Shown here piece by piece: positions 1-8,405 of a DNA stretch of 64,000 nt (positions are counted from its first letter, which is position 1; each line of letters opens with the position of its first letter). Source of the stretch: Variovorax beijingensis (GTDB lineage Bacteria; Pseudomonadota; Gammaproteobacteria; Burkholderiales; Burkholderiaceae_C). Under the pieces are notes generated by a model that searched no databases, was not told the origin of the DNA, and worked only from the letters and a program-made list of their open reading frames with translations. The stretch spans positions 62,001-126,000 of the forward strand of contig NZ_VIVL01000008.1 of the NCBI RefSeq assembly GCF_007828835.1. Direction: 5' to 3'. The translations under genes and the position numbers were made by a program.

Positions 1-950
1 TCTGAGCGCATCACGAGTCCTGCCATAGGGACATCGCCCCCGATGCCCTTGCCGAAGGTGAGCATGTCCGGCTTCACGCCAGAGTGCTCCACCGCCCACA
101 TCTTGCCGGTCCGACCTGCGCCGGCTTGCACCTCGTCAACAATTAGCAGCGCGCCACTGCGATCACAGGCCTTGCGCAATATTTGCAGGAACTCCGGCGC
201 GGGCGGCACGTATCCGCCTTCACCCTGCACAGGTTCGACAATCACAGCTGCAACATCGTCGGCGGCCGTGTATGGCGTATTCAGAAGATAGTCGACGTAC
301 TCACCTGCGATCTGTTCGGCACTTTTTTGATTGGTGTCGAATGGAAACCGATAAGCATAAGGATAGGGCGCGTGAATTACGCCGCCCATGAAGGGAGCGT
401 AGCCCTTGCGATAGGCTGTACCGGTAGTCAGCGCCACGGAGGCGTTCCACACACCGTGATAGCCCCCATGAAAAGCGATGATCTGGTGCCGTCCCGTGAC
501 GCGCTTGGCAAACTTCACTGCTGCTTCGAGCGCGTCGCTGCCGCCCTGCGTGAAGAACGTGATGCAATCGCCTCGCAGTCCTTCCGGCATGATCTCAGAG
601 ATCTTGGTGGCCAACTCCGTGCGCTTCGTGCTATTCACCTCCATGGCATGCATCAGCACTTCGGATTGCTCGCGCATGGCTGCGACCACCTTGGGATGGC
701 AACGTCCCACACTGCTTACACCAACGCCAGCCGACAGGTCGATGAACGTATTGCCGTCGGGGTCCTTGAAAGTCACGCCGAAAGCGCGATCGATCACCAC
801 GGGCGCTCGACCGGCACCGCGCGCCATGGATTCGGTACGTGCCGACTGGGCCAGCGCATCAGCCGACTTCGGGCCAGGGAACTCGGCTGACACCATTTTC
901 GGTGCGTCGGGGAAATTGAGGGCTTCCAGATCGGTCTCGGTCATAGTCAT
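1..950 (-). CDS. Class III aminotransferase, 3'-truncated by window edge
   Basis: PLP-dependent fold-type I aminotransferase of the class III (glutamate-1-semialdehyde/omega-aminotransferase) family. The start is the first ATG of MTMTETDLEA at 950 and about 316 residues are visible. Recognisable segments are the N-terminal D-x-x-G-x-x-F-I-D-L motif, the FFTQGGSDALEAA substrate/PLP loop, FHGGYHG, the VEPVQGEGG strand, the catalytic Asp region IVDEVQAGAGRTG, and FGKGIGGD, whose Lys should form the Schiff base. The amino donor cannot be told from sequence. It sits 205 bp beyond the 3' end of the relaxase gene in the same direction. In Tn4371-type elements traG or accessory cargo is expected there, so it is probably cargo. 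The C-terminal quarter lies outside the window. Confidence 0.88.
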   Translation of the reverse strand, partial: MTMTETDLEALNFPDAPKMVSAEFPGPKSADALAQSARTESMARGAGRAPVVIDRAFGVTFKDPDGNTFIDLSAGVGVSSVGRCHPKVVAAMREQSEVLMHAMEVNSTKRTELATKISEIMPEGLRGDCITFFTQGGSDALEAAVKFAKRVTGRHQIIAFHGGYHGVWNASVALTTGTAYRKGYAPFMGGVIHAPYPYAYRFPFDTNQKSAEQIAGEYVDYLLNTPYTAADDVAAVIVEPVQGEGGYVPPAPEFLQILRKACDRSGALLIVDEVQAGAGRTGKMWAVEHSGVKPDMLTFGKGIGGDVPMAGLVMRS

Positions 951-1155
951 AGCTTTTCGGTCGGATTCGGGGTTGAGCAATCGCCGCATCGCTGCGACGG
1001 ACAAGGACGGAGCGGACAGCTTCGTGAGGTGGCTAGGCCGCGAGGCGGCGGCTCTGCATTCATGAAATAGGGTCCGACAACGCTTGGTCCAACCGATGTT
1101 GGCCGAGATCACCTCGGCTCGGTAGCCCGAATCGGCAATGCACGCCGGGCGGTCG

Positions 1156-3126
1156 TCATATGGAGATGCCCCGCTGCCGCCCCAACTGCCAAGTCACCGA
1201 TTGGCCACGGCTGACGGCGGAGACCTGTTGACCCAGGTGCTGTTCAATCACAGGTCGCCAAGGCAGCAGGGCGAAACCCACCCCGTCATCGAGCATGGCG
1301 AAGCGACCACTGGCAAGCTGAATACTTCGGCGATAGGTGCCGCTGGCCCGCTCGCCGTCCTTCAGTCTCCGGTAGCTCCGGCCGGTCTGATCCTGCAAGG
1401 ATTTGGCAGCTACCGCCAATTCCCGATCCCGCAAGGTCGACAGCAGGTCACGTGCGAGCGCGAAACGCCGACCTCGACGTTCGGCCAGGCGCTGTTCGAT
1501 CAGGAACTCCGCGCGGCTGCGCATTGCATCGCGTACCTGGGTACCGAAGCCTTGCGCTACCAAGCCGCGGCCCCCATCGATCAATTGCCTGTCCAGCCAG
1601 GTGGCGCCGATGGCGCGTACCTGCTGATCGATGCGCAGGTGGGAGTGCAACTCGATGGTCGGTCCTGCAGCTTTCTGCGCATCGTGTTGTCGCGCTTTCA
1701 CCGTCAGATCCGACGGCACCTTCCAGACGCCATCGGCCACACGCTCCACGACGCCCGCACGGCGCAACGCCTCGAGTCGGCGCACGTGGACATCCACGGC
1801 AGATCGAGGATCCGGATCGTTGGTCAGCTCGAGATGGGCCAAATGCTCGGCGGTCCTGTAGACGCCATCTCTCGAGACCGCCGCGATGTTGCGGTCCACC
1901 GCCCGCTCCTGCGCCGGCGGGTTCGCCTCCACAATCCCGCCCATCGGAAGCGCCGACAAGTCGGCGCCGACCGGCAGCTTCAGGTAGTGCGCCCGTCCGT
2001 CGACGCCATCGACCACCAGATAGCCTCGCCCGTGCAGTTCGTCGGCCAAGCCCTTGCCTGTGATGCGCCCGACGATGGACATTGTCGGGCTCGCCTCAAT
2101 CACCAGCTCACGCTTGTCGCCCTTCATTGCCCGGTGCATCGCGCGCAGGATGTCTCCGCGCTCGCCCATCGCTGACAGGGATCGCTCCACGCCCGGCGCC
2201 AACTGCCAGTGGTTCGCGTCGAGCCGCTCGGCCAGCCCCATGGCGTCGAGCCGCTGCAGCCGGGCACGCAGCAGGGTCTGGCGCTGCCGCAGGTTCGCGG
2301 TCTTCTCTGGCGCCTGGGTCAGGTCCACCACATCGGCCGCCGCTTGCCGCAACAGCGTCCGGTCGAGGCTAGTCAGCCGCTCCTGCTCTACCTCTCGCTG
2401 CAGCCCTTGCCGGATCTCCAGCTCGGTACGGGGCCCGAGCCACTCGGTCGCGATCTCGCTGGCACGCAACCGCATGCCGTGGGCCATGTAGTCCGGGGCG
2501 ATGACCAGGTCCCGGCTCGCCCTCCCCTCGCCGACCTTGCCGCGCAACACGACGTGGGTGTGCGGGTTGTCCGTGTCCCAATGATCGACCGCGACCCAGT
2601 CCAGCCGCGTCTCCAGATCCACCTCCATGCGCCGCATCAGCTCGCGCGTGTAGCCGCGCAGGTCTTCCAGCTGCTCGGCGTCTTCGACTGAAACGATGAG
2701 ACGGAACTGGTGCCTGTCGCCTCGGCCTCGTTCCTCGAAGGCCTTGAGATTCGCCTCGTCCGTGGCCGCACCGTAGGCTTGGCCGCGCTGCCCATCGCGC
2801 GTGACACCGTCTCGCTCGATGTAACGCAGGTGCGCGGCGACCGAACTGGCGCCGGCTTTCTTGAGGACCACGAAGCGGGACTTGATGACCACGCGCCGGG
2901 CGTTCGCCGGGAGCCGGTGGCCAGCCATGCCGGCAGCCACGCGGCCGCGGCCGAAGATGGATGCTGGCCGCCCAATACGTACACCTGAAGCATTGGCGCC
3001 GGCCTTCGAGGCCGCCTTCAGGACCTGCGAGACGAAGCGCTGCGAACTTGGCCCGGCGCGCGACCTCGGCGCCACCGGCTTGACGCGGAAACGCTCGCCA
3101 TCCTGCGTATCTTTACGCGAGGCCAT
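1156..3126 (-). CDS. rlxS: Relaxase RlxS of a Tn4371-type ICE (VirD2-like, DUF3363)
   Basis: DNA relaxase that nicks oriT and pilots the transferred strand, 656 aa. The N-terminal third carries the VirD2/TraI-like catalytic fold, including a HWDTDNPHTHVV block that supplies the metal-binding histidines. The C-terminal part matches the DUF3363 region of ICE relaxases. The open frame reaches further upstream to 3252. MASRKDTQDGERF at 3126 is preferred because the upstream extension is Cys/Arg-rich and unlike a protein start. It lies downstream of traF across a 375-bp gap that holds paired hairpins (candidate oriT). No traG or trb gene follows inside the window. The family assignment is firm and the symbol follows Tn4371 usage. 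Confidence 0.9.
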   Translation of the reverse strand: MASRKDTQDGERFRVKPVAPRSRAGPSSQRFVSQVLKAASKAGANASGVRIGRPASIFGRGRVAAGMAGHRLPANARRVVIKSRFVVLKKAGASSVAAHLRYIERDGVTRDGQRGQAYGAATDEANLKAFEERGRGDRHQFRLIVSVEDAEQLEDLRGYTRELMRRMEVDLETRLDWVAVDHWDTDNPHTHVVLRGKVGEGRASRDLVIAPDYMAHGMRLRASEIATEWLGPRTELEIRQGLQREVEQERLTSLDRTLLRQAAADVVDLTQAPEKTANLRQRQTLLRARLQRLDAMGLAERLDANHWQLAPGVERSLSAMGERGDILRAMHRAMKGDKRELVIEASPTMSIVGRITGKGLADELHGRGYLVVDGVDGRAHYLKLPVGADLSALPMGGIVEANPPAQERAVDRNIAAVSRDGVYRTAEHLAHLELTNDPDPRSAVDVHVRRLEALRRAGVVERVADGVWKVPSDLTVKARQHDAQKAAGPTIELHSHLRIDQQVRAIGATWLDRQLIDGGRGLVAQGFGTQVRDAMRSRAEFLIEQRLAERRGRRFALARDLLSTLRDRELAVAAKSLQDQTGRSYRRLKDGERASGTYRRSIQLASGRFAMLDDGVGFALLPWRPVIEQHLGQQVSAVSRGQSVTWQLGRQRGISI

Positions 3127-3368
3127 GGCGCAAGCTCCAGCGCAACACAACGCACGGCAACGCAGACGGCACGCAGACACGCTTGGCGGCGAACCGCGTT
3201 GCATGCCTGCGCGGCACAGGCACTGCAAGGCGCCGTGCCGCGCCAACCCCACGTGCAGACTGGATCGGCAGACGAAGGCGTGCCGCCCCTTTTATCTTGC
3301 CCTCCGTCTCCGCCTCCCGCCTCCGCTCCCGGCTCCGACCCACCGCCAGCCGCGCACCAAGTGCGCAA

Positions 3369-3408
3369 TGCTGCCCGTGAGGCAGCAGCGGTGCAGCGCC
3401 CGCTGCAC
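3369..3408. other. Paired hairpins in the traF-rlxS gap, candidate oriT
   Basis: The 375-bp gap 3127-3501 has no convincing gene. It contains two adjacent perfect inverted repeats. One is TGCTGCC / GGCAGCA with a 5-nt loop (3369-3387). The other is GTGCAGCG / CGCTGCAC with a 2-nt loop (3391-3408). A long pyrimidine-rich run lies at about 3290-3350. Relaxase-upstream gaps with inverted repeats are typical places for oriT. No nic consensus was identified, so the oriT role is inference. Confidence 0.4.
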
Positions 3409-3501
3409 GCTGGCGGCGGACCGTCTGCACGATGGGATGCAGCGCCGACGCAGGTCCAGCTGCAGTTCGGCCGCATGCCCGGAGACAGAATGATGGGAAG
3501 T

Positions 3502-4014
3502 TCATGGCGCGCTCCATGTCCACAAGGGCTGCGCGACGCCGAGCACGGCCGACGCGGCGATGGGCCCGAAGTAGCGGCTGTCAAACGACGCCGGGTTCGT
3601 GTCGCTGAGCAGAAACAGCTCGCTCAGCGCCAGGGAACGGCATTGCGACCAGGCTTGCAGCGGACGATGCACGCCGTCATGCGTGCGCACGTTCGCCAGC
3701 GCGACGCCATCGATGCGCACAACCAGCTCTCGAACACACACTGATTGCGGCGCGAGCGCGCCGATGCGCTTGAGGATCGGCACGCCGTTCGGCAGGTAGC
3801 CGCGCTGCGCTGCGAACGCGGCCACGTCGGCGGGAAGCCGTACTAGCACGATGCTGCCAACGTGCAGCGAGTCAGGCGGCTCGATGCGATACCAGCCACG
3901 CGCCACGCTGTGGCTTGGGTTGTAGACCAGGCGCACCGGAACCTGCACCATGGCCGGCATGCACAGTGCCGCAAGGCTGATGCCCATGCAGGCGAAAACC
4001 ATGCGGCGCATCAT
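3502..4014 (-). CDS. traF: TraF-type conjugative signal peptidase (S26 family)
   Basis: Membrane-anchored S26 serine peptidase, 170 aa, of the RP4 TraF type. These proteins mature and cyclise the conjugative pilin. The first MM pair at 4014 is followed by one hydrophobic segment (about residues 5-23). Then comes YNPSHSVARGWYRI, where the nucleophile Ser should lie, and later PILKRIGAL, which contains the general-base Lys. The start overlaps the stop of the preceding DUF2840 gene by four bases (ATGA), which fixes the start and shows translational coupling. It is the fourth gene of a run starting at parA. Confidence 0.85.
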   Translation of the reverse strand: MMRRMVFACMGISLAALCMPAMVQVPVRLVYNPSHSVARGWYRIEPPDSLHVGSIVLVRLPADVAAFAAQRGYLPNGVPILKRIGALAPQSVCVRELVVRIDGVALANVRTHDGVHRPLQAWSQCRSLALSELFLLSDTNPASFDSRYFGPIAASAVLGVAQPLWTWSAP

Positions 4015-4541
4015 TGCAGTACCTCGCGCGCGAGATGCGCCGCATGCCGCTCGGCCGTGTAGACGGGCAACGGCTGACGCGCGGCCAGCCGGTTGCCGAC
4101 TGTGCGCCAGTATGTGGCGGTGGCTGCGCACGGCTCGATGCCCAGCGCCTCGATGGCGTCAATCACCGCGAGCACTACCTTGACCTGCAGCTCGCCATCG
4201 GCGCGCAGCAGTATGCGCGCGCCGGGTGCCACGCCGGCAACGCGCTGAGCGTCGTCAAATGGTGTCGGCGACTGCAGCACCATGAGCTGCCAGAGCGCCG
4301 TGCCGTAGTCATTCCCGATCCACTTCACGCGGCAGCAGACTTTGCGTGGCGTGAACATCGCAACACGCCGCCAACGATCCAGCACGATCTCGACGGTCGG
4401 CTGACCAAACCGCAGCCAGACGTTCACCCGATGCTCGACGAAAGCGAGCGAAACCCGCATTCCGGTGGCCCGCGGCGGCGCCATCGCTTGCAGCGAAGCC
4501 TGCGGGACGACTGGCGTCGGATGCGAAGCCGGCGCCGTCAT
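4011..4541 (-). CDS. DUF2840 domain protein of the ICE core
   Basis: Protein of 176 aa matching the DUF2840 family, which occurs almost only between parA and traF in Tn4371-like elements. No catalytic motif is evident. It has a central basic, aromatic stretch (WLRFGQPTVEIVLDRWRR) and a conserved WIGNDYGT segment, with no signal peptide or membrane segment. Four-base overlaps join it to the small gene upstream and to traF downstream, so it is made with the partition and mating genes. Its biochemical role is unknown. Confidence 0.8.
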   Translation of the reverse strand: MTAPASHPTPVVPQASLQAMAPPRATGMRVSLAFVEHRVNVWLRFGQPTVEIVLDRWRRVAMFTPRKVCCRVKWIGNDYGTALWQLMVLQSPTPFDDAQRVAGVAPGARILLRADGELQVKVVLAVIDAIEALGIEPCAATATYWRTVGNRLAARQPLPVYTAERHAAHLAREVLQ

Positions 4542-4801
4542 GCCGCGTCCTCCGGGTATTCGCGCTCCAGCAATTCACGCAGCATGTCCGCCGCTGTGAG
4601 ATCGCGCCGGAACGCCACGACCTTGATGCGCCCGCGCATTGCGGGCGTCACGTCGATGGTCAGCCGCGCGGTGTAGATTGATGCCTTCACCGGTATCTCT
4701 GATGCGTCGGGCTGTCGAACCCAGGCCGATGCCGGATCGGCACCGGGCCTGCGGCCAATGGATGCCCGGCGCGGCTTCGCGGATGGCAGGGGCTTGGTCA
4801 T
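4538..4801 (-). CDS. Small ribbon-helix-helix-like partner of ParA
   Basis: Protein of 87 aa. The N-terminal half is basic and probably disordered (KPRRASIGRRPG). The C-terminal half, ARLTIDVTPAMRGRIKVVAFRRDLTAADMLRELLERE, has the strand-helix-helix layout of ribbon-helix-helix DNA-binding proteins. Its start overlaps the parA stop by four bases (ATGA). A small RHH protein right after a ParA ATPase commonly acts as the centromere-binding partner in type Ib partition, and that role is inferred here. The separate large ParB-like gene at 10683-12755 belongs to another part of the element. Confidence 0.7.
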   Translation of the reverse strand: MTKPLPSAKPRRASIGRRPGADPASAWVRQPDASEIPVKASIYTARLTIDVTPAMRGRIKVVAFRRDLTAADMLRELLEREYPEDAA

Positions 4802-5559
4802 CGCAGCATCTCCCGCACCGCCTGCGCGAGCGCCGCGATCTCGCGTGCGGCTGCGCACTGCGGCGCCACTTCGCAGGCCAGGCGCCCCGCGGCGACGCTG
4901 TCGGCGAACACGATGCGCTGCGAGACTTCCGCCGTCAGCGCGGCGAACGGCTGATCGGCGAGCGCGGCGCGTGCCTCGCGCCCGATCACCGTGCCGACCA
5001 CGCGCCGGTTGATGACAAAGGCCGCGCGCAGCGCAGGCCGGAACACCCGGGCCTCTGCAATGAGCTGCACCATCTCGTGGCTGGCCCACACGTCGTAGGC
5101 GCTCGGCTGCACCGGGATCAGCACGAGGTCGGCGGCCAGCAGTGCGGAACGCGCAAGGGCCGCGACGCGCGGTGGCCCATCGATCACCACGAAATCCGTC
5201 TGCAAAGCGATCTGCGGCGCCTCTTGGTGCAGCGAGTCCCTCGCCAGCCCGAAGACGCTGTACAGCCGCCCCTGCCTGTTCTGAAGCCGCCGTTGCGCCC
5301 AGTCGAGGGCCGACCCCTGCGGGTCGGCATCGAGCAGCGTGACGCGGCTTCCCTGCAGAGCCAACTCGCCAGCCAGGTGCGTGGCGAGCGTTGTCTTGCC
5401 TGCGCCGCCTTTCTGGTTAAGCAGCGCGATCACTTTGCCGGGGCGGCTGTCTTCTCTTGCCGGGAGGCAGTTCTCGGGTATTGGACCTGCCTGATTTGCA
5501 GTCGCTGAACCACTGCCCATTTTTTGGGCATCCTCCGCTCGCGCGCGCGTGACTTCCAT
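4798..5559 (-). CDS. parA: ParA-family partition ATPase
   Basis: Walker-type ATPase of the ParA/MinD superfamily, 253 aa. The deviant Walker A motif NQKGGAGKTT is near residue 50, LLDADPQGSA forms Walker A', and FVVIDGPP forms Walker B. The ATG at 5559 lies 20 bp after repA and has an AAAGGGA ribosome site. This start gives about 40 residues before the usual family start (KVIALLNQKGG), so an internal GTG before IALLNQ is possible. It should segregate or stabilise the excised ICE. It is the first of four genes linked by 4-bp overlaps. Confidence 0.88.
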   Translation of the reverse strand: MEVTRARAEDAQKMGSGSATANQAGPIPENCLPAREDSRPGKVIALLNQKGGAGKTTLATHLAGELALQGSRVTLLDADPQGSALDWAQRRLQNRQGRLYSVFGLARDSLHQEAPQIALQTDFVVIDGPPRVAALARSALLAADLVLIPVQPSAYDVWASHEMVQLIAEARVFRPALRAAFVINRRVVGTVIGREARAALADQPFAALTAEVSQRIVFADSVAAGRLACEVAPQCAAAREIAALAQAVREMLR

Positions 5560-5579
5560 TTATGTATCCCTTTAGATGT

Positions 5580-6584
5580 TTAGGGAGCCCCGAAACCGTT
5601 GCTGGGCGCGGCTCGCTGGGTGTTTCGCGCCGGTGATCCACCGATAGAAGCGCCGGTGATACCCCGAGTCGCGTGCCGGTGATCCACCGAGTCCGTCCAC
5701 ACACCATCCACAGGTTCTTCAACAGAAGTTGTGAATAAGTTGCTCCTCGCGACGACGTCCGGGCAATGGCGGAACGCCAGCCATTCGCTGCCGCCGCTGC
5801 GCTCGATGAAGAGGCGATAGCCGGGCAACGCCTGGTGCAGAGCCAGGCCGCGCACATGCGCGGCGAAGTCGCGGTAGCGTTGGAGCGCACCGGACTTCAG
5901 GTACAGGTGGCGCATGTCGAAGCGCCAGCCACCGGGCTGCCGGCCGCCATGCTTGCGCACGAGCCGGTACAGCCAACGCTCGATGCCTCCGGAAAGCCGG
6001 AAGTACGTGGGGTCCAGAGTGAGCACCAGAGCCTCGTCCATCACGCCCGAGAAAAACCAGTCGGCCAGGATCAACTCGATGCCGTCGGCGCGGCCATCGG
6101 GCCGGATGTACTCCTTCCATTCGTTGATCCAGGAGAAGCGGTGCGTGCGCTTGGCGCCATTCGGGCGCTCCCGCTGGCGCAAGGTTGTCGCGACGGTTGT
6201 GGACTGCAGCCGGTCCAGCGCGGCGCGCAGCGCTAGGTAGTCGCTGCGGCCGGTACCTCGTTGCGCGAAGCACAGGATCTCGTAGGGCGTGGCCACCATC
6301 AGGCGCGAAGGCGCGATGCCCTCCTTCTTGGCCTGGACGATCTGGCTCGCGGCCCAGATCAGCACGTCGGCATCCCAGATGGTGGCGATGCCATGCTCAG
6401 GCACGCCCTCCACGTTGAGCGACACGCCGCCGGCCTCGAAGCGGATCGGCACGGTGCGCGGCGACTTGGCCAGCGAGAAGAACGGGTAGGCCATCAGGTC
6501 CTGCGCGTCGCGCAGCGCCATGTCGCCGCCCGGCAATGCGCGGAACAGTGACAGCTGTTCGCGTTCACTCGGGCGCTTCGACAT
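5580..6584 (-). CDS. repA: Plasmid-type replication initiator RepA of the ICE
   Basis: Replication initiator protein A of 334 aa, matching the RepA always found beside parA in Tn4371-family ICEs. The characteristic block runs from MAYPFFSLAKSPR through WDADVLIW, RGTGRSDY and RFSWINEW to IERWLYRLVRKHGG. The Asp- and Lys-rich core resembles plasmid RepA winged-helix initiators. Unusually, its C-terminal coding DNA holds iteron-like 23-bp repeats and DnaA-box-like sites, so origin and initiator may overlap. It lies just upstream of parA with a 20-bp gap. Autonomous replication of the excised circle is inference. Confidence 0.87.
   Translation of the reverse strand: MSKRPSEREQLSLFRALPGGDMALRDAQDLMAYPFFSLAKSPRTVPIRFEAGGVSLNVEGVPEHGIATIWDADVLIWAASQIVQAKKEGIAPSRLMVATPYEILCFAQRGTGRSDYLALRAALDRLQSTTVATTLRQRERPNGAKRTHRFSWINEWKEYIRPDGRADGIELILADWFFSGVMDEALVLTLDPTYFRLSGGIERWLYRLVRKHGGRQPGGWRFDMRHLYLKSGALQRYRDFAAHVRGLALHQALPGYRLFIERSGGSEWLAFRHCPDVVARSNLFTTSVEEPVDGVWTDSVDHRHATRGITGASIGGSPARNTQRAAPSNGFGAP
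5629..5690. repeat. Three iteron-like direct repeats, 23-bp period
   Basis: GCCGGTGATCCACCGA occurs at 5629-5644 and 5675-5690. A two-mismatch version, GCCGGTGATACCCCGA, is at 5652-5667. The three starts are exactly 23 bp apart, which is not a multiple of three even though they lie in the repA reading frame. The period is therefore not explained by protein repeats. About two helical turns of spacing is typical of plasmid Rep-binding iterons. Confidence 0.7.
5704..5738. other. DnaA-box-like sites next to the iterons
   Basis: TGTGAATAA at 5730-5738 is a full match to the reverse of the DnaA box TTATNCACA. CCATCCACA at 5704-5712 matches seven of nine positions. Both lie within 50 bp of the iteron array inside repA. 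Together they resemble an iteron plasmid origin, but function is not shown. Confidence 0.5.
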
Positions 6585-6610
6585 AGAGACCGGCCCCTGC
6601 CCTGCATCGA

Positions 6611-6907
6611 TCAGCGGACCGAGTCGCGCTGCACGTAGCCGGGATCGGAGGTCATTCCGTAGGCGCGGCTGTTGGCCCAGGTGCGCAGGTCCTCGACCGC
6701 GTAGACCACACGCGCGCCGAACTTGCGGAAGCGCGGGCCACCGCCCAACACGCGCTGTTTCTCCAGCGTGCGCGGCGACAGCCGCAGGAAGGCGCCGGCC
6801 TCCTCGGTGGTCAGGAACTCGGGGTTAGCTGGCGCGGCGGGTACCGCTTGCGCCTTTAGCGATGGCGCAGGGGCGCGGGTGGGATACAGGGAACTGGCAC
6901 TCGCCAT
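6611..6907 (-). CDS. AlpA/excisionase-type helix-turn-helix protein
   Basis: Small DNA-binding protein of 98 aa. Residues about 32-85 form a MerR/AlpA-like winged helix-turn-helix (FLTTEEAGAFLRLSPRTLEKQRVLGGGPRFRKFG, then VVYAVEDLRTWANSR). A Pro/Ala-rich N-terminal arm precedes it. MASASSLYP at 6907 was chosen as start because GGAGG lies five bases upstream. Longer in-frame starts at 6919 and 6943 lack this. It lies immediately upstream of repA, so it may act as a replication or excision regulator. The exact role is unproven. Confidence 0.78.
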   Translation of the reverse strand: MASASSLYPTRAPAPSLKAQAVPAAPANPEFLTTEEAGAFLRLSPRTLEKQRVLGGGPRFRKFGARVVYAVEDLRTWANSRAYGMTSDPGYVQRDSVR

Positions 6908-6999
6908 GACGGCCTCCATCACTGTCGGTGAGCCGCAAACCATTTGCAGCCCGATGGAGGCAGTCTCGGGAGTAAGGGCCTTCCTGCGCAGGGAGAGAT

Positions 7000-7795
7000 T
7001 CAGCGCATCGGTTCGTCTCCGGGGGACTGTGCTACGGTGCGCCTGGCCCCCGCCAGGACCAGATAGCCGCCCCTCATGTACGCCTCGGCGCGCCGCAGCA
7101 GGTGCCGGACCTGCGCTCGCAGTTCACCATCGGCTTGCCAGCGCAACGCCACGGCTTCGAGGCCGAACAGGGCCTGAGCGATGTCGCGATGCGACGCGCC
7201 GGCCTGCGTGCCGTCGAGCGCCTGCAGGGCGCGAAGATGCAGCAGTTCGGCACGGCTAGCAGCCCGCACGCCCCCTGCCGCGGGTGAAAGGCCCTGCAGG
7301 GCCTGTGCCTGTACGGTGAATGTGTCGAGTTGCCCACGCAGGGCAGGGCCGAGCGGAACGGTGACGGCGTAGGCCGTCCCGTCGGCGAGGTCACCAGCCA
7401 GTGACGCATGCAAATGCTGCGCGGACACCTCAGCCAGCAGCGTCAGGCCTGCGCCGCCCAGCGCCAGGCGCTTGCGTCCAGGCACACGCCACAGGTCGAA
7501 GGACTGCTGGTCAGATGCGCTGCGCGCAGTCAATGCGCGCACGTGCAGCAAATCATCAGTCGCCGTGATCCAGAGCGGATGCGCCTCACGCGCGTCGAGA
7601 GTTGGATCTTCAGCGCCGTCGCAACCCCCATCGCTCGAACGATGCACCGCGCCGTGCCCAGTCCCTCTGGTACTGCGGATGGCGGCGCAGATACTCCCAA
7701 GCGAGTGCGGGACCATCGAGGCTCAGCGTGTACAGATAGGCGGCCGACACGCCCCAGGGTGCGTTCGGCTGATCTTCAATATTGCGGCCAGTCAT
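7000..7795 (-). pseudogene. DUF6499-DUF2285 protein split by a frameshift
   Basis: The N-terminal part (7610-7795, 61 aa, ATG at 7795) has the DUF6499 signature LDGPALAWEYLRRHPQYQRDWARRG and ends at WGLRRR-stop. The DUF2285 part continues one frame over from AEDPTLDAREAHPLW to a stop at 7000. Families of this type normally carry both parts in one chain of about 250 aa. The second frame has no start codon near the junction (about 7610). One base of net gain or loss near GACGGCGCTGAA would rejoin them. It is probably a broken ICE regulator. Programmed frameshifting or a sequencing error would also explain it. Confidence 0.65.
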
Positions 7796-7920
7796 GGCGA
7801 AACTCCGTTTTTCTTGCCTGGGAGTACGCTGCCACAGGTATGGCTGGCATGGCTGGCTTTTGCGGCGGTGCGCTGTCGCGCACGCGGCGACGCTGCCGCG
7901 CGACCCAACCGTCATGAAGC

Positions 7921-8262
7921 TCAGTCGTTGATCGACCCGTCGCGCTGTGCGTCTGCCACATAGGCTGACAGCGGCTGACGCGCGTTGAAATGCGGATCGG
8001 CCACGATGCGCAGGCCCTTGGGGCCGCGCACGCTCTCGAGCGCCGACAGGCTCACTCGGCCCAACTCGGGGAAGCCGGTGCCGGCATCGGTAAGCCCGTA
8101 GGCGCGATCGCCATCGGCATCGAGCTCGGTCAGTAGCCAGCAGGCGGGCGCGTCCAGCGTGTACAGCTTGACGATGGGATAGGGATCGATGGCCTGGCCA
8201 GTGGCGCGGGCCGCGCCGTTGGCCAGCAACTGGGTGCGCTGTTGTTCGGTGAGGAGGGTCAT
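7921..8262 (-). CDS. DUF2958 protein, intact copy
   Basis: Protein of 113 aa of the DUF2958 family, typical of Tn4371-like ICE cores. The family layout is complete: MTLLTEQQRTQLLANG, DPYPIVKLYTLDAPACWLLTELDADGD, AYGLTDAGTGFPELGRVSLSALE, and a final QPLSAYVADAQRDG. ATG 8262 has GGAGG-like bases upstream. No function is known for the family. A second, damaged copy lies at 8736-9082, and a plus-strand XRE gene sits between the two. Confidence 0.82.
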   Translation of the reverse strand: MTLLTEQQRTQLLANGAARATGQAIDPYPIVKLYTLDAPACWLLTELDADGDRAYGLTDAGTGFPELGRVSLSALESVRGPKGLRIVADPHFNARQPLSAYVADAQRDGSIND

Positions 8263-8405
8263 GGTTCCTCCGCAAGAGGGGTTGAAGCTACTGCCGTGAA
8301 GGGGGAAAGGACGCAGGTAAGTACTTCCAAGAGGCATTAATTAGACGCCAGATTGAGTTAAAGATAACGTGGTTTAAATTGTGCTGAACCGGGACGCTTC
8401 TGTCC

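Noticed and set aside
1008..1066. Plus-strand tail ADSFVRWLGREAA resembling a LysR C-terminus
   Set aside because: Too short (about 20 residues) and no HTH or effector-domain sequence upstream, so it could be chance.
1138..2175. 345-codon plus-strand open frame opposite the relaxase
   Set aside because: It is a GC-driven shadow of rlxS with no domain, while the minus frame has clear relaxase motifs.
3113..3523. 136-codon minus-strand frame in the traF-rlxS gap
   Set aside because: Composition is Arg/Ala/Cys-rich, no family resemblance, and it overlaps both flanking genes; the gap is better read as non-coding.
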